Shown here in pieces: positions 14,429-22,820 of a stretch of 43,547 nt of DNA; the stretch's first letter is position 1, and every line of letters starts with the position of its first letter. The notes under the pieces are model-generated. The model worked only from the letters and a program-made list of their open reading frames with translations. It had not been told where the DNA came from and ran no database searches. This DNA comes from an uncultured beta proteobacterium (lineage in GTDB: Bacteria; Pseudomonadota; Gammaproteobacteria; Burkholderiales; Burkholderiaceae_C). Both the position numbers and the translations under genes were made by a program. The stretch spans positions 1 through 43,547 of the forward strand of contig CAIMXF010000016.1 in the NCBI GenBank assembly GCA_903845345.1, in the 5' to 3' direction.

Positions 14429-15601
14429 ATGCGCATCGAAGAACCCCCAACCCATGATTCGAGGAGAGGCCCCGGCAGGGCGCCCTACGTGAACTCGGCA
14501 AAGGCGAGGACGTCGCGGCTCGCTGGAGGAGCCTATTGGCCCATGATGCGGCGCATCGTGGTGACGGCGGGCTGCATCGATGCCGTCTGGATTCCGCTCT
14601 ACGCCTGGTTCGGTTCACCCCGGCTTGCCATGCTGAACGTGGTGAGCGTCATTCTCTACTTGTCAGCCTGGCGGCTGCTGGTGCGACGCCACAACCGGGT
14701 GGCGGTCAGCCTGATCTGGGCAGAAGTACTGACGCACGCAGCCATCGGCTCCCTGCTCCTGGGGTGGGACAGCGGATTCCACTATTTCTTGCTCCTGTTC
14801 ATTCCGGCAATCGTTGTCGGCTCGGTCCGCAGGCTTGCGGTGCCCATGGTGTTGGCCGTATTCGTCTTCTATGTGGGCCTGGACGCACTGTGCGATGCGT
14901 ACGCCCCATTGCAGCCGATCTCGACCTCGGCGCTTCGAATGGCCAAGTGGCTGAACATGGGGTTGATCTTCGGCATGTTCTTCACGATGGCCTCCCTCTA
15001 CCGGAACACCATCCTGAGGGCCGAGCGACGTCTCCTGGCGCAGGCGACCACGGATGCCCTGACCGGCCTCGCCAACAGAAGTCACTTCCAGCTTCTCGCC
15101 AGCGCCGAGATCGCCCGCAGCCGGCGCAGCGGCAAGCCGTTGGCGCTGATCCTGTCGGACATCGACTTTTTCAAGCGCATCAACGATGAGTTTGGGCACG
15201 AGGCGGGCGACACCGTCCTGCTCGAGTTGGCAACTCTGCTGACGGCTTGCCTGCGGGAGGTCGACATTCTCGCGCGATGGGGTGGTGAGGAATTCCTCGT
15301 CTTGCTTCCAGACAGCGACGAAAGGGGCGCCGCGGAGGTCGCGGAACGGATACGGCAAAAGGTATGCGCTGCACGGATCCGGGTCGCGGATCGCGAGATC
15401 GCAGTCTCCATGTCGTTCGGCGTCACACAGATCGGCGCTGATCGGGATCTGCGCGCGGCGACCGCCTGCGCCGACCGGGCGCTCTACCGCAGCAAGCAAC
15501 AGGGGCGCAACCAGGTCAACCTGGCATCCGCTGCCGGGAAGGTCGAAAGTCCAGGCGAGGCTGCACCTGCGGCGAGAGATACCAGCGCGGACGGCGCGTG
15601 A
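14429..15601 (+). CDS. Membrane-anchored GGDEF-domain protein (putative diguanylate cyclase)
   Basis: Several TM segments, then TTDALTGLANRSHF...ILSDIDFFKRINDEFGHEAGD...REVDILARWGGEEF (GGEEF with an RxxD I-site). Start uncertain: the ORF opens at 14261 and 14542 is another candidate. Confidence 0.88.
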   Translation: MRIEEPPTHDSRRGPGRAPYVNSAKARTSRLAGGAYWPMMRRIVVTAGCIDAVWIPLYAWFGSPRLAMLNVVSVILYLSAWRLLVRRHNRVAVSLIWAEVLTHAAIGSLLLGWDSGFHYFLLLFIPAIVVGSVRRLAVPMVLAVFVFYVGLDALCDAYAPLQPISTSALRMAKWLNMGLIFGMFFTMASLYRNTILRAERRLLAQATTDALTGLANRSHFQLLASAEIARSRRSGKPLALILSDIDFFKRINDEFGHEAGDTVLLELATLLTACLREVDILARWGGEEFLVLLPDSDERGAAEVAERIRQKVCAARIRVADREIAVSMSFGVTQIGADRDLRAATACADRALYRSKQQGRNQVNLASAAGKVESPGEAAPAARDTSADGA

Positions 15602-15946
15602 GATCCCGGTGACGCGATGGCGCCGAGCAAGGCGCCGAACGAGGGTCGTCAGATGCCTTCCGACAATCTCGGCGTCGCACGTCGTCCGACGAACCTGCCG
15701 ATGAACAACCCGCTGCGCGACTCGTGGCGAGACCCGTCAGGCGTCGCTGGAAACCAGGTTCGAAGCCACGCATTGATCCCGCTCGCGACGAGGTTTCGTT
15801 TCGGACTGTTTGGCCAAGGCGTGCAGGACCGTCTGACGTGCAGCGCGTAGGCAAGCCAAGCTGACATGGAACCGGGCTTCACCTCGACAGGACGGCGCCA
15901 GGTCTTCTGCCGTGGCGGCCGCCGCCGCCTCTGCCCGGGGGAGATC

Positions 15947-16666
15947 TCAGGCTGACGGTCTGCGCGCGAGAGCCTCGACAGCGTCGCGGTAAGCGCGCGC
16001 CACCGGACGCACCATGCGGTGGCTCAGGGTCACCTCGTCGCCCGAAACACCCGTCAGGTGCGCGCGGTTGACCAGATGGCGCTTGTGGATGCGCACGAAG
16101 CCGAACAGGGTCAGGCGCTGCTCGAGCGTGGCGATGCCCTCGCTGACGCGGATCGACTCACCGGACAGGATCAGCCGGGCAGCGTCGCTGCTGGCGTCAG
16201 CGTCCACCGCGATGATTGCGCTCGGCACGACGAGCCGGTGGCCAGGGCCATCGGCGAACGCGAGCGGCATCGCTGTCGGGCTGCCGCCCTGCGCACGCTT
16301 CAAGCTCAGCAGGGGCCTCAAGCGCCCCAGCGTGTCGTCCAGCGTGCCCTGTGCGATGGGCTTGAGCAAGTATTCGCGGACCCCCGCCTCGTAGGCCAGC
16401 ATCGCGTATTCGGCATACGCGGTGAGCAGGACCCCGATGCCGCCGGGCTTCCAGGCGCGCAGCCATTCCAGCCCGGACATCGCGGGCATCCGGGCGTCGA
16501 TGAATACGAGGTCCACCGGATCGCGAGACAGCACTTCGAGCGCCTGGACTGGCTGCAGAAACCTTCCGCCGTCCACGAAATCGGGATGGCTGCGCAGGAG
16601 CACCCTGAGCGCATCGTGGGCGACGGGCTCGTCATCGACCGACGCATAGACCCAGGGCGCTACCAC
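15947..16666 (-). CDS. LytTR-type response regulator (REC + LytTR)
   Basis: VYASVDDEPVAHDALRVLL...LVFIDARMPAMSGLEWL...YLLKPI; C-term FVRIHKRHLVNRAHLTGVSGDEVTLSHRMVRPVARAYRDAV. GTG start overlaps the upstream kinase stop. Confidence 0.9.
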   Translation of the reverse strand: MVAPWVYASVDDEPVAHDALRVLLRSHPDFVDGGRFLQPVQALEVLSRDPVDLVFIDARMPAMSGLEWLRAWKPGGIGVLLTAYAEYAMLAYEAGVREYLLKPIAQGTLDDTLGRLRPLLSLKRAQGGSPTAMPLAFADGPGHRLVVPSAIIAVDADASSDAARLILSGESIRVSEGIATLEQRLTLFGFVRIHKRHLVNRAHLTGVSGDEVTLSHRMVRPVARAYRDAVEALARRPSA

Positions 16667-17631
16667 GTCGCCAGTTCCACGCGAAAGTTGTCGCCGTGCA
16701 CTTGTGCCTCGAGCCGATGGCGTCCAGGCATGACATGGTGCAGGCGGCGTCGCAGGAGTGCCAGGCCGATCTCGGCTTCGCGTCGTGCGATGGCCGCAGC
16801 GGCCTCGCCGGCTGTCCGCTGCGAGATCGACAGCCTGATGCCGACCTCGGTGGCAGACATCGCGACACGCACGTCAAGAGGCGCGGCCGATCCGCGATCG
16901 CGGCGCAGTGCGTGGTGGAACAGGGTGGCGGCCAGCAACGACGGCACGGCTTCGTCGCCGTCGCCCTCGAATTCCAGACTGATCGTCCCGACCTCGTGGT
17001 CGCGCGCGAGGCAGAGTCGGGCGCAGGCTTCGATGTATCGCCTTTCCTCGTGAAACGCAACCTCATCACGCCGCGGTGCTTCCACCAGGTGGCGCATCAC
17101 GACGGACAGGTCCAGGATCAGCGACGATGTGCGTTCCGGCGCACGGAGGGCCACCTCGTGCAGGGTGCGCAGGTTGTCGCTCAGCACCTGCGGCGCCATC
17201 TTCGAGCCGAGCAGTCTTTGCTCTGCCGCGGACTGCAGGCGCTTGGCGACGGGCAGCCGTCTGTCGGTCTGCCAGGCGGCGAGCATGCCGCGGATCGCCA
17301 GGGTGAGCGCCACGGCGAACAGGCAGGCGGCGAACAGGGAGACCAGCGGTGCGTCGGTGCCCAGCCGGCGCATCATCGGAGCGAAGGCGAAAGACCAGAC
17401 TGCGCAGCCCGCTATGACCAGGCCGACCTTCAGCCACGTGCCCGGCCGGGCACGCCCCGCCAGCCACCGGGCGGCGTAGATCGGCGGTGCGAGCAGGCCC
17501 GCCAATTTGAGCAGGCCGGGCACGAACTGATGCGGCATCGGCGACTGGACCGGGTTGGCGCGCGTCACCGCGGCGATGAGCAACGCCGTCGCGAGCCAGA
17601 GGGCGACGTGCACGAGGAGCTTGCGCATCAT
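16660..17631 (-). CDS. LytS-like sensor kinase homologue, apparently catalytically degenerate
   Basis: N-term TM segments; LGSKMAPQVLSDNLRTLHEVAL aligns with the PHFLFN region but lacks His; ATLFHHALRRD aligns with ATLFENAVKHG and lacks the N-box Asn. Confidence 0.8.
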   Translation of the reverse strand: MMRKLLVHVALWLATALLIAAVTRANPVQSPMPHQFVPGLLKLAGLLAPPIYAARWLAGRARPGTWLKVGLVIAGCAVWSFAFAPMMRRLGTDAPLVSLFAACLFAVALTLAIRGMLAAWQTDRRLPVAKRLQSAAEQRLLGSKMAPQVLSDNLRTLHEVALRAPERTSSLILDLSVVMRHLVEAPRRDEVAFHEERRYIEACARLCLARDHEVGTISLEFEGDGDEAVPSLLAATLFHHALRRDRGSAAPLDVRVAMSATEVGIRLSISQRTAGEAAAAIARREAEIGLALLRRRLHHVMPGRHRLEAQVHGDNFRVELATW

Positions 17632-17693
17632 GCTGCCTTCGGCCAGCAGCGCGCGTTCGGTGCGGCTGGGTCCCGCCGTCGCGTCGTGGCGGC

Positions 17694-18728
17694 TCACCAC
17701 GCCTCCATCAGGACCTCGAACGAGCGACCTTGCGGAGCGGCCTCGAAACGATGGCGGTACGGGTAGAGGTATTGAAGGCGCCGCCGCACCAGGTCGACGC
17801 CGGCGAGCATTCCCGGCGGTGCGTTGCGAACGTCCGACAGCCGGTTGCTCATGCGCAGCAGGAAGCCCTGGGCATGCACGTTCAGGTTGACGTCGATGTC
17901 CACCTTGCCGGCCGAATCCATGCCGTGCTTGACCGCATTCTCGAACAGGGTGGCGGTCAGGAAGGCGGGGATGGCGTTGCCGGGATCCCCCTCGAACGCC
18001 AGTTCGATCGTCGAGTGCGGGTCGAGACGGATCAGCGCGAAGCGCCTGTAGGCTTCGATGAAGCGCCATTCCTCCGCGGCGCTGTGGAGTTCCGCCGGAC
18101 GCTCGACCGTCAGCGGGGTCATCATGTTGGCGAGATCCTGCACCAGCGGTGCCAGCTCCGCGGGACGCGTCAGCGACACGGCGTAGAGCGTGTTGAGCAG
18201 GTTGAACAGCGTGTGCGGGGCCAACTGGGCGCCGAGCAGCTGCTGTTCGGCGGCGATGCGCAATTGCTCCAGCCGTGCAATGCGACGCCGCGCCCGCAAT
18301 CCGCGCAGCGTCTCGCTTGAACCGAGGGCAATGGCGGTCACGAACGCCATGTCGGTGATGCTTTCCAGAAAGGTCGCCCGCAGACCCATGGCCCTCGAGA
18401 TCGGCAGCAGGCAGACGCTCCAGGCGACGGCCATGATCGCCACGGCAAGCAGTCGCATCGGCAGACTGGCCCTCAAGCGCCTGAACAGCGCAATGCATCC
18501 GTACCACGGCAACGCGAACCCGATCAGGGTCAGCGCCACGTAGTCGATGAACACGCGCAGGCTCAGTCTGTCGCTCGATTGCTCCAGGTCCACCCACAGG
18601 AGCAACAAGCACCAGGCGCACCAGGCGAGCGCGTGCAGGGCGATCCTGCCGGCGATCACAGGCAGGGGCAGCGTCCCTCGTGCCGCGTGCGACGCGGAAC
18701 CGGCCTTGGCCGACTGCGCTGGTTTCAT
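17694..18728 (-). CDS. LytS-like sensor histidine kinase (His_kinase family)
   Basis: Four or more TM segments; LGAQLAPHTLFNLLNTLYAVSL phospho-acceptor motif; ATLFENAVKHGMDSAGK N-box. Confidence 0.87.
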   Translation of the reverse strand: MKPAQSAKAGSASHAARGTLPLPVIAGRIALHALAWCAWCLLLLWVDLEQSSDRLSLRVFIDYVALTLIGFALPWYGCIALFRRLRASLPMRLLAVAIMAVAWSVCLLPISRAMGLRATFLESITDMAFVTAIALGSSETLRGLRARRRIARLEQLRIAAEQQLLGAQLAPHTLFNLLNTLYAVSLTRPAELAPLVQDLANMMTPLTVERPAELHSAAEEWRFIEAYRRFALIRLDPHSTIELAFEGDPGNAIPAFLTATLFENAVKHGMDSAGKVDIDVNLNVHAQGFLLRMSNRLSDVRNAPPGMLAGVDLVRRRLQYLYPYRHRFEAAPQGRSFEVLMEAW

Positions 18729-18943
18729 CGAGCCTCCTCATGCAATGCGATGCCGCCTGGATGTGCCGGGCTCCGGCGACCCATCCGCCAGCATAGCGGC
18801 ATCCAGGTCGAGCCGCGTTCATCCCGGCGTGGCATTCGCCGGCCGCCTCCGTGCAGCCAGGGAATTCTCGACGCCGGACGGCGGACTGATCCGTCGTGAG
18901 CCCGCGCGCGGGCGCCGGACGACGGCCCGTGGGAGCGACCCGG

Positions 18944-20122
18944 TCACGGCGCGGGCGTGCGCGCGCCGCCCGAGGCTGCAACCGGTGGCCACTTCCTCTG
19001 CAGCGCCTGGACATCCGACGGATGGACGTTGGCCTGCGCCAGCGAGCCTGCGCAATACGACAGCACGCGCCGATCCATGAGCGCGAACCACACCGGAGGG
19101 AGGTAGACCGCCCACATCAGGCCCGCATAGCCGATCGGCAATTGCGGGCTGTCGCGATCCGCCCGCAGTGTCTGGTATCGGCGTGCGGGGTGGGCGTGGT
19201 GGTCCGAGTGGCGCTGCAGGTTGAACAGCAGCCGGTTGCTGAGCCTGCTGTCGCAGTTCCACGAGTGCCTCGGGGCACAGCGCTCGAGCTTGCCGTCGAT
19301 CGTCTGGCGCTTGAGGCCATAGTGCTCGATGTAGTTGATCGCCTCCAGCAGCGAGACGGCATAGGCCGCCTGCAGCAGCACGAACAGCGCTACATGGCCG
19401 TTGCCCAGCATCCACGCCGTCGCCACGAGCATCGCCGAGACCGCATGCGACTGCAGGCACTCGTTGGACGCGTGCCAGGGCGTCCGCCCAACGCGGGCGA
19501 GCCTCACCGCTTCGATGCGCCAGGCCGAAACCGCGCCTCCTGCCACCGAGCGAGGCAGGAAGCGCCAGAAGCCTTCGCCCAGGCGCGCGCTTGCCGGATC
19601 CGACAAGGTGGCGACGCGCCGGTGATGGCCCCGGTTGTGTTCGATCCGGAAGTGGCCGTAGCAGGCCGGCGCCAGGGCGAACCTCGCCGCCGCAGCAGCG
19701 AGCGCGCCGGCGTGATGGCCTATTTCGTGGGCTGCAACGATCGCGAGCCCATTGACGGCACCGACCGTCGCGACGAGGCCTGCGAACGCGACCGCGGACA
19801 GGGACGGTCGCGCCGCGAGCGCCAGCGCCGCGGCGAACGTGGCCCATTGCAGCGGCAGCAGCAGCCATGGCAGGGCCGCGTGCGCGCCGTCCGCCTGCCC
19901 GGCGCCAGGGCCTTGCGGATCGTCGCCGAGCAAGGCATCCAGCGCCGGGATGACCACAAACAGCAGCGCGGGCACGCACCACAGGAGCAAGGTGGGCGCC
20001 CCCAGGCAGACGGCCAGCACGAGCAACGACGCCAGAGCAGGCATCAGCAGGCTGGGCAGCCACCGCGCTGCGCGAGGCGGGGCGTGGCGGCGGATGGCTG
20101 GCGAAGGGGCAGGCATGTTCAT
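18944..20122 (-). CDS. AlkB-like alkane 1-monooxygenase / membrane fatty acid hydroxylase-desaturase family
   Basis: His-rich motifs HEIGHHAG, EHNRGHH, NYIEHYGL and LQRHSDHHAHP in an integral-membrane context match the AlkB signature set. Confidence 0.88.
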   Translation of the reverse strand: MNMPAPSPAIRRHAPPRAARWLPSLLMPALASLLVLAVCLGAPTLLLWCVPALLFVVIPALDALLGDDPQGPGAGQADGAHAALPWLLLPLQWATFAAALALAARPSLSAVAFAGLVATVGAVNGLAIVAAHEIGHHAGALAAAAARFALAPACYGHFRIEHNRGHHRRVATLSDPASARLGEGFWRFLPRSVAGGAVSAWRIEAVRLARVGRTPWHASNECLQSHAVSAMLVATAWMLGNGHVALFVLLQAAYAVSLLEAINYIEHYGLKRQTIDGKLERCAPRHSWNCDSRLSNRLLFNLQRHSDHHAHPARRYQTLRADRDSPQLPIGYAGLMWAVYLPPVWFALMDRRVLSYCAGSLAQANVHPSDVQALQRKWPPVAASGGARTPAP

Positions 20123-20299
20123 TGGCGCGCGCCGGCGGATCGGCGCATGTCGGCGGTTTGGCGCCGGGGACGGGGGAGCATCAATCTTTCACATATCGGC
20201 AATCGGACTGGTCGCTGAAGCCTTCAACCTTCCTTCACAGGCGCCGATAAGAAAGGCAGAGCGGGTCGTTCCCGACGCCGCGACCCGACCACAACTCCC

Positions 20300-22792
20300 A
20301 TGAAAGCCCTCTTGTCCGCAGTACCGCACCTGGTATCAGGACTGGACCCGGGCGCGCCCGACGCCGCGGGGCCGGTGCGCGAGCATGAACGGCGCCTGGC
20401 GCAAATGGCGGTGCTCAACGTCATCGCCAGCGTGCTGCTCGCGCTTGCCGCAGGACAGGGCTTGGCCGCATGGACGGCCGTCATCGCCACGATGGGCTAC
20501 AGCTGGTGCGGGCAGGTCGTGTTCTTCGCGCTGGTGCGCAGCGGCTGGTCGAAGCGGCGTCCGGATCCCACGTTGTCGTTCGAGCAGTTGATGTTCGCCA
20601 TATCGGTGGTGGTGCTGTCCTACGGCCTGCTCGACATCGCGCGCGGCGCTGCGCTCGAACTCCTGTGCCTGCTGCTCGCATTCGGCATGGATCGCTTGTC
20701 CACGCGTCAGTTGCTGAAGGCCTCGATCTGCGCCGTCACGATGCTGGCGTTGACCTCGGTGGCGCGCATCGCGCTGGGGACGGGCGCCTTGCGCGTGCAC
20801 CTGGAGGTCTACAACCTGCTGATGGCTGCGGTACTGCTGCCCGTGGCCATCATCGCCGGTGGAGAGATCAGCCGGCTCCACAGACGTCAGGCGATCCAGC
20901 GCAGCGAGCTGGCCTCGACGCTGGGCAGGCTGACCGAACTGTCGCTTCGCGACGGATTGACCGGGCTGACGAACAGGCGCCATGTGCTGCGCATGATCGA
21001 GCAGACCCGTCAGCAGGTGGCGACGACGGGAAGCGGGTACTGCGTCGCGATGCTGGACATCGACTGGTTCAAGCGGGTCAATGACGGCTACGGGCACGCG
21101 GTGGGCGACCTGGTGCTCAAGGAGTTCGCGTCGCTGATGCGGTCGATCCTCGACAGTCGCTTCACGCTGGCGCGATGGGGCGGCGAAGAATTCCTGCTGC
21201 TGATGCCTGCCTGCAACCTTCTCGAGGCCCAGGCCGCGCTGTCCGCGTGCAGCCGGAGCGTGCAGGCGCACGACTGGTCTGCCCTGGCCGCCGGGCTGGC
21301 CATCACATTCTCGGCGGGCATCGCAGGAAGCCGGGACCACGAAACGATCGACGACACGCTGCAGCGTGCGGACCGGAGCCTGTACGTGGCCAAGGCCAAC
21401 GGCCGAAACCGCACCGAGGTCTGCGTCGAGGACAGCAGGCACACGAGCACCGCAGCGATGTCCGCTGCGCGGCCGCCTGCGGTTGCGCATGCCGCGCCAA
21501 CACCGCATCGGCCGCAGCACCAGGCGTCAGCCGGCGCCTTCCCGCACCGGCCCGTCGGCAGTGGCCGCGCGGCGGGCCATTTCGTCGAACGGCGCGCGGA
21601 GGATGGCCGGGCCGTCGACGCCGGCCGTCGTCCAGCCAACGTCGTTGCATGGCTGGTGGATGTCGTCACGAGCAGGTCGCCCGACATCCGCGAGAACCTC
21701 AGGTTGCCGCTGATCGCCTGCGTGCTGCACGCCGTCTGGTTGGCGGCTGTCTACTTCTATGCGATGCCGCATGGCGCGATCGATGCCCTGGCGGGGTGGT
21801 TCGTGATCGCCTATGAATCCGCCTGCGCGGTCGGCTTCTATGCAGCCATCCGCTCGGGCTGGTCGCGGCGATTCGCCGACGGCGGGCTCGTGCTCGCCCA
21901 GATGCTCGCGGCGAGCGCCATCGCTTCCTTCGGCTATGTCGCGGCGCCGGAACTCAGGCCGTCCATCCTGCACCTGCTGTGTGTGATACAGGTATTCGGC
22001 ATGGTGACGCTGCGCCCCGGCGAGACCAGGACCGCGGGCATGGTCGGCATCGTCCTGCTCGGCGCGGTCATCGCGTGGCTGACCTGGACAGCGCCCGCTG
22101 ACCTGAACGCGGAGATCTTGAAACTCGTGCTCGCCTGCACCGTCATCTTCCAGCTCTCGATCCTGTCGCATGTGTACAGCACCCTTCGCGAGCGCGTGCA
22201 CTCCGATCGCCTGCAACTCGAACAAGCCGTCGTGCAGGTCGAGGAGCAGGTGATGCGGGACCCGCTCACCGGACTGCTCAATCGCCGCTACATGGAGCAG
22301 GCCCTGGCCGCGCGCCATGCGGCGTGGCTCGCCGGCAACGGCGACTTCTGCCTGGGTATCCTCGATCTCGACCACTTCAAGACGATCAACGACGAGAAGG
22401 GTCATCACATCGGCGACGCGGTGCTTGTCGCGCTGGCCCAGGCCGCGGCACAGACGCTTCGCGACTCGGATCTCATCTGCCGCTGGGGCGGAGAGGAGTT
22501 CATATGCCTGCTGCAAGGCAGCGCGCCCGAGTCGGCGAGTCGCGCGACGCTGCGGCGGCTGCGCTCGGCATTTGCGCAGGCTTCTGCAAACGTCCCGGGC
22601 CTCGGCCAGACCGTGACGTTCTCGACCGGCTTCGCGCGCCCGCGCGACGGGGTGGCGCTCGAGGAACTGATCGCGCAAGCCGATCGTGCGCTCTATGACG
22701 CCAAGCGGGGCGGCCGCGATCGCGATGTTTTCGCCTACGAGCCGTCAGACCGCGCCGAGCGCGTTCCCGCCGCATCGATCGCGACGCGATGA
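20300..22792 (+). CDS. Tandem membrane-GGDEF/membrane-GGDEF protein
   Basis: 830 aa; two TM blocks each followed by a GGDEF domain: LARWGGEEFLLLMPAC and RDSDLICRWGGEEFICLLQGS. Confidence 0.88.
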   Translation: MKALLSAVPHLVSGLDPGAPDAAGPVREHERRLAQMAVLNVIASVLLALAAGQGLAAWTAVIATMGYSWCGQVVFFALVRSGWSKRRPDPTLSFEQLMFAISVVVLSYGLLDIARGAALELLCLLLAFGMDRLSTRQLLKASICAVTMLALTSVARIALGTGALRVHLEVYNLLMAAVLLPVAIIAGGEISRLHRRQAIQRSELASTLGRLTELSLRDGLTGLTNRRHVLRMIEQTRQQVATTGSGYCVAMLDIDWFKRVNDGYGHAVGDLVLKEFASLMRSILDSRFTLARWGGEEFLLLMPACNLLEAQAALSACSRSVQAHDWSALAAGLAITFSAGIAGSRDHETIDDTLQRADRSLYVAKANGRNRTEVCVEDSRHTSTAAMSAARPPAVAHAAPTPHRPQHQASAGAFPHRPVGSGRAAGHFVERRAEDGRAVDAGRRPANVVAWLVDVVTSRSPDIRENLRLPLIACVLHAVWLAAVYFYAMPHGAIDALAGWFVIAYESACAVGFYAAIRSGWSRRFADGGLVLAQMLAASAIASFGYVAAPELRPSILHLLCVIQVFGMVTLRPGETRTAGMVGIVLLGAVIAWLTWTAPADLNAEILKLVLACTVIFQLSILSHVYSTLRERVHSDRLQLEQAVVQVEEQVMRDPLTGLLNRRYMEQALAARHAAWLAGNGDFCLGILDLDHFKTINDEKGHHIGDAVLVALAQAAAQTLRDSDLICRWGGEEFICLLQGSAPESASRATLRRLRSAFAQASANVPGLGQTVTFSTGFARPRDGVALEELIAQADRALYDAKRGGRDRDVFAYEPSDRAERVPAASIATR

Positions 22793-22820
22793 CGGCCATG
22801 ATCACGCCGCCTGCCGACGC

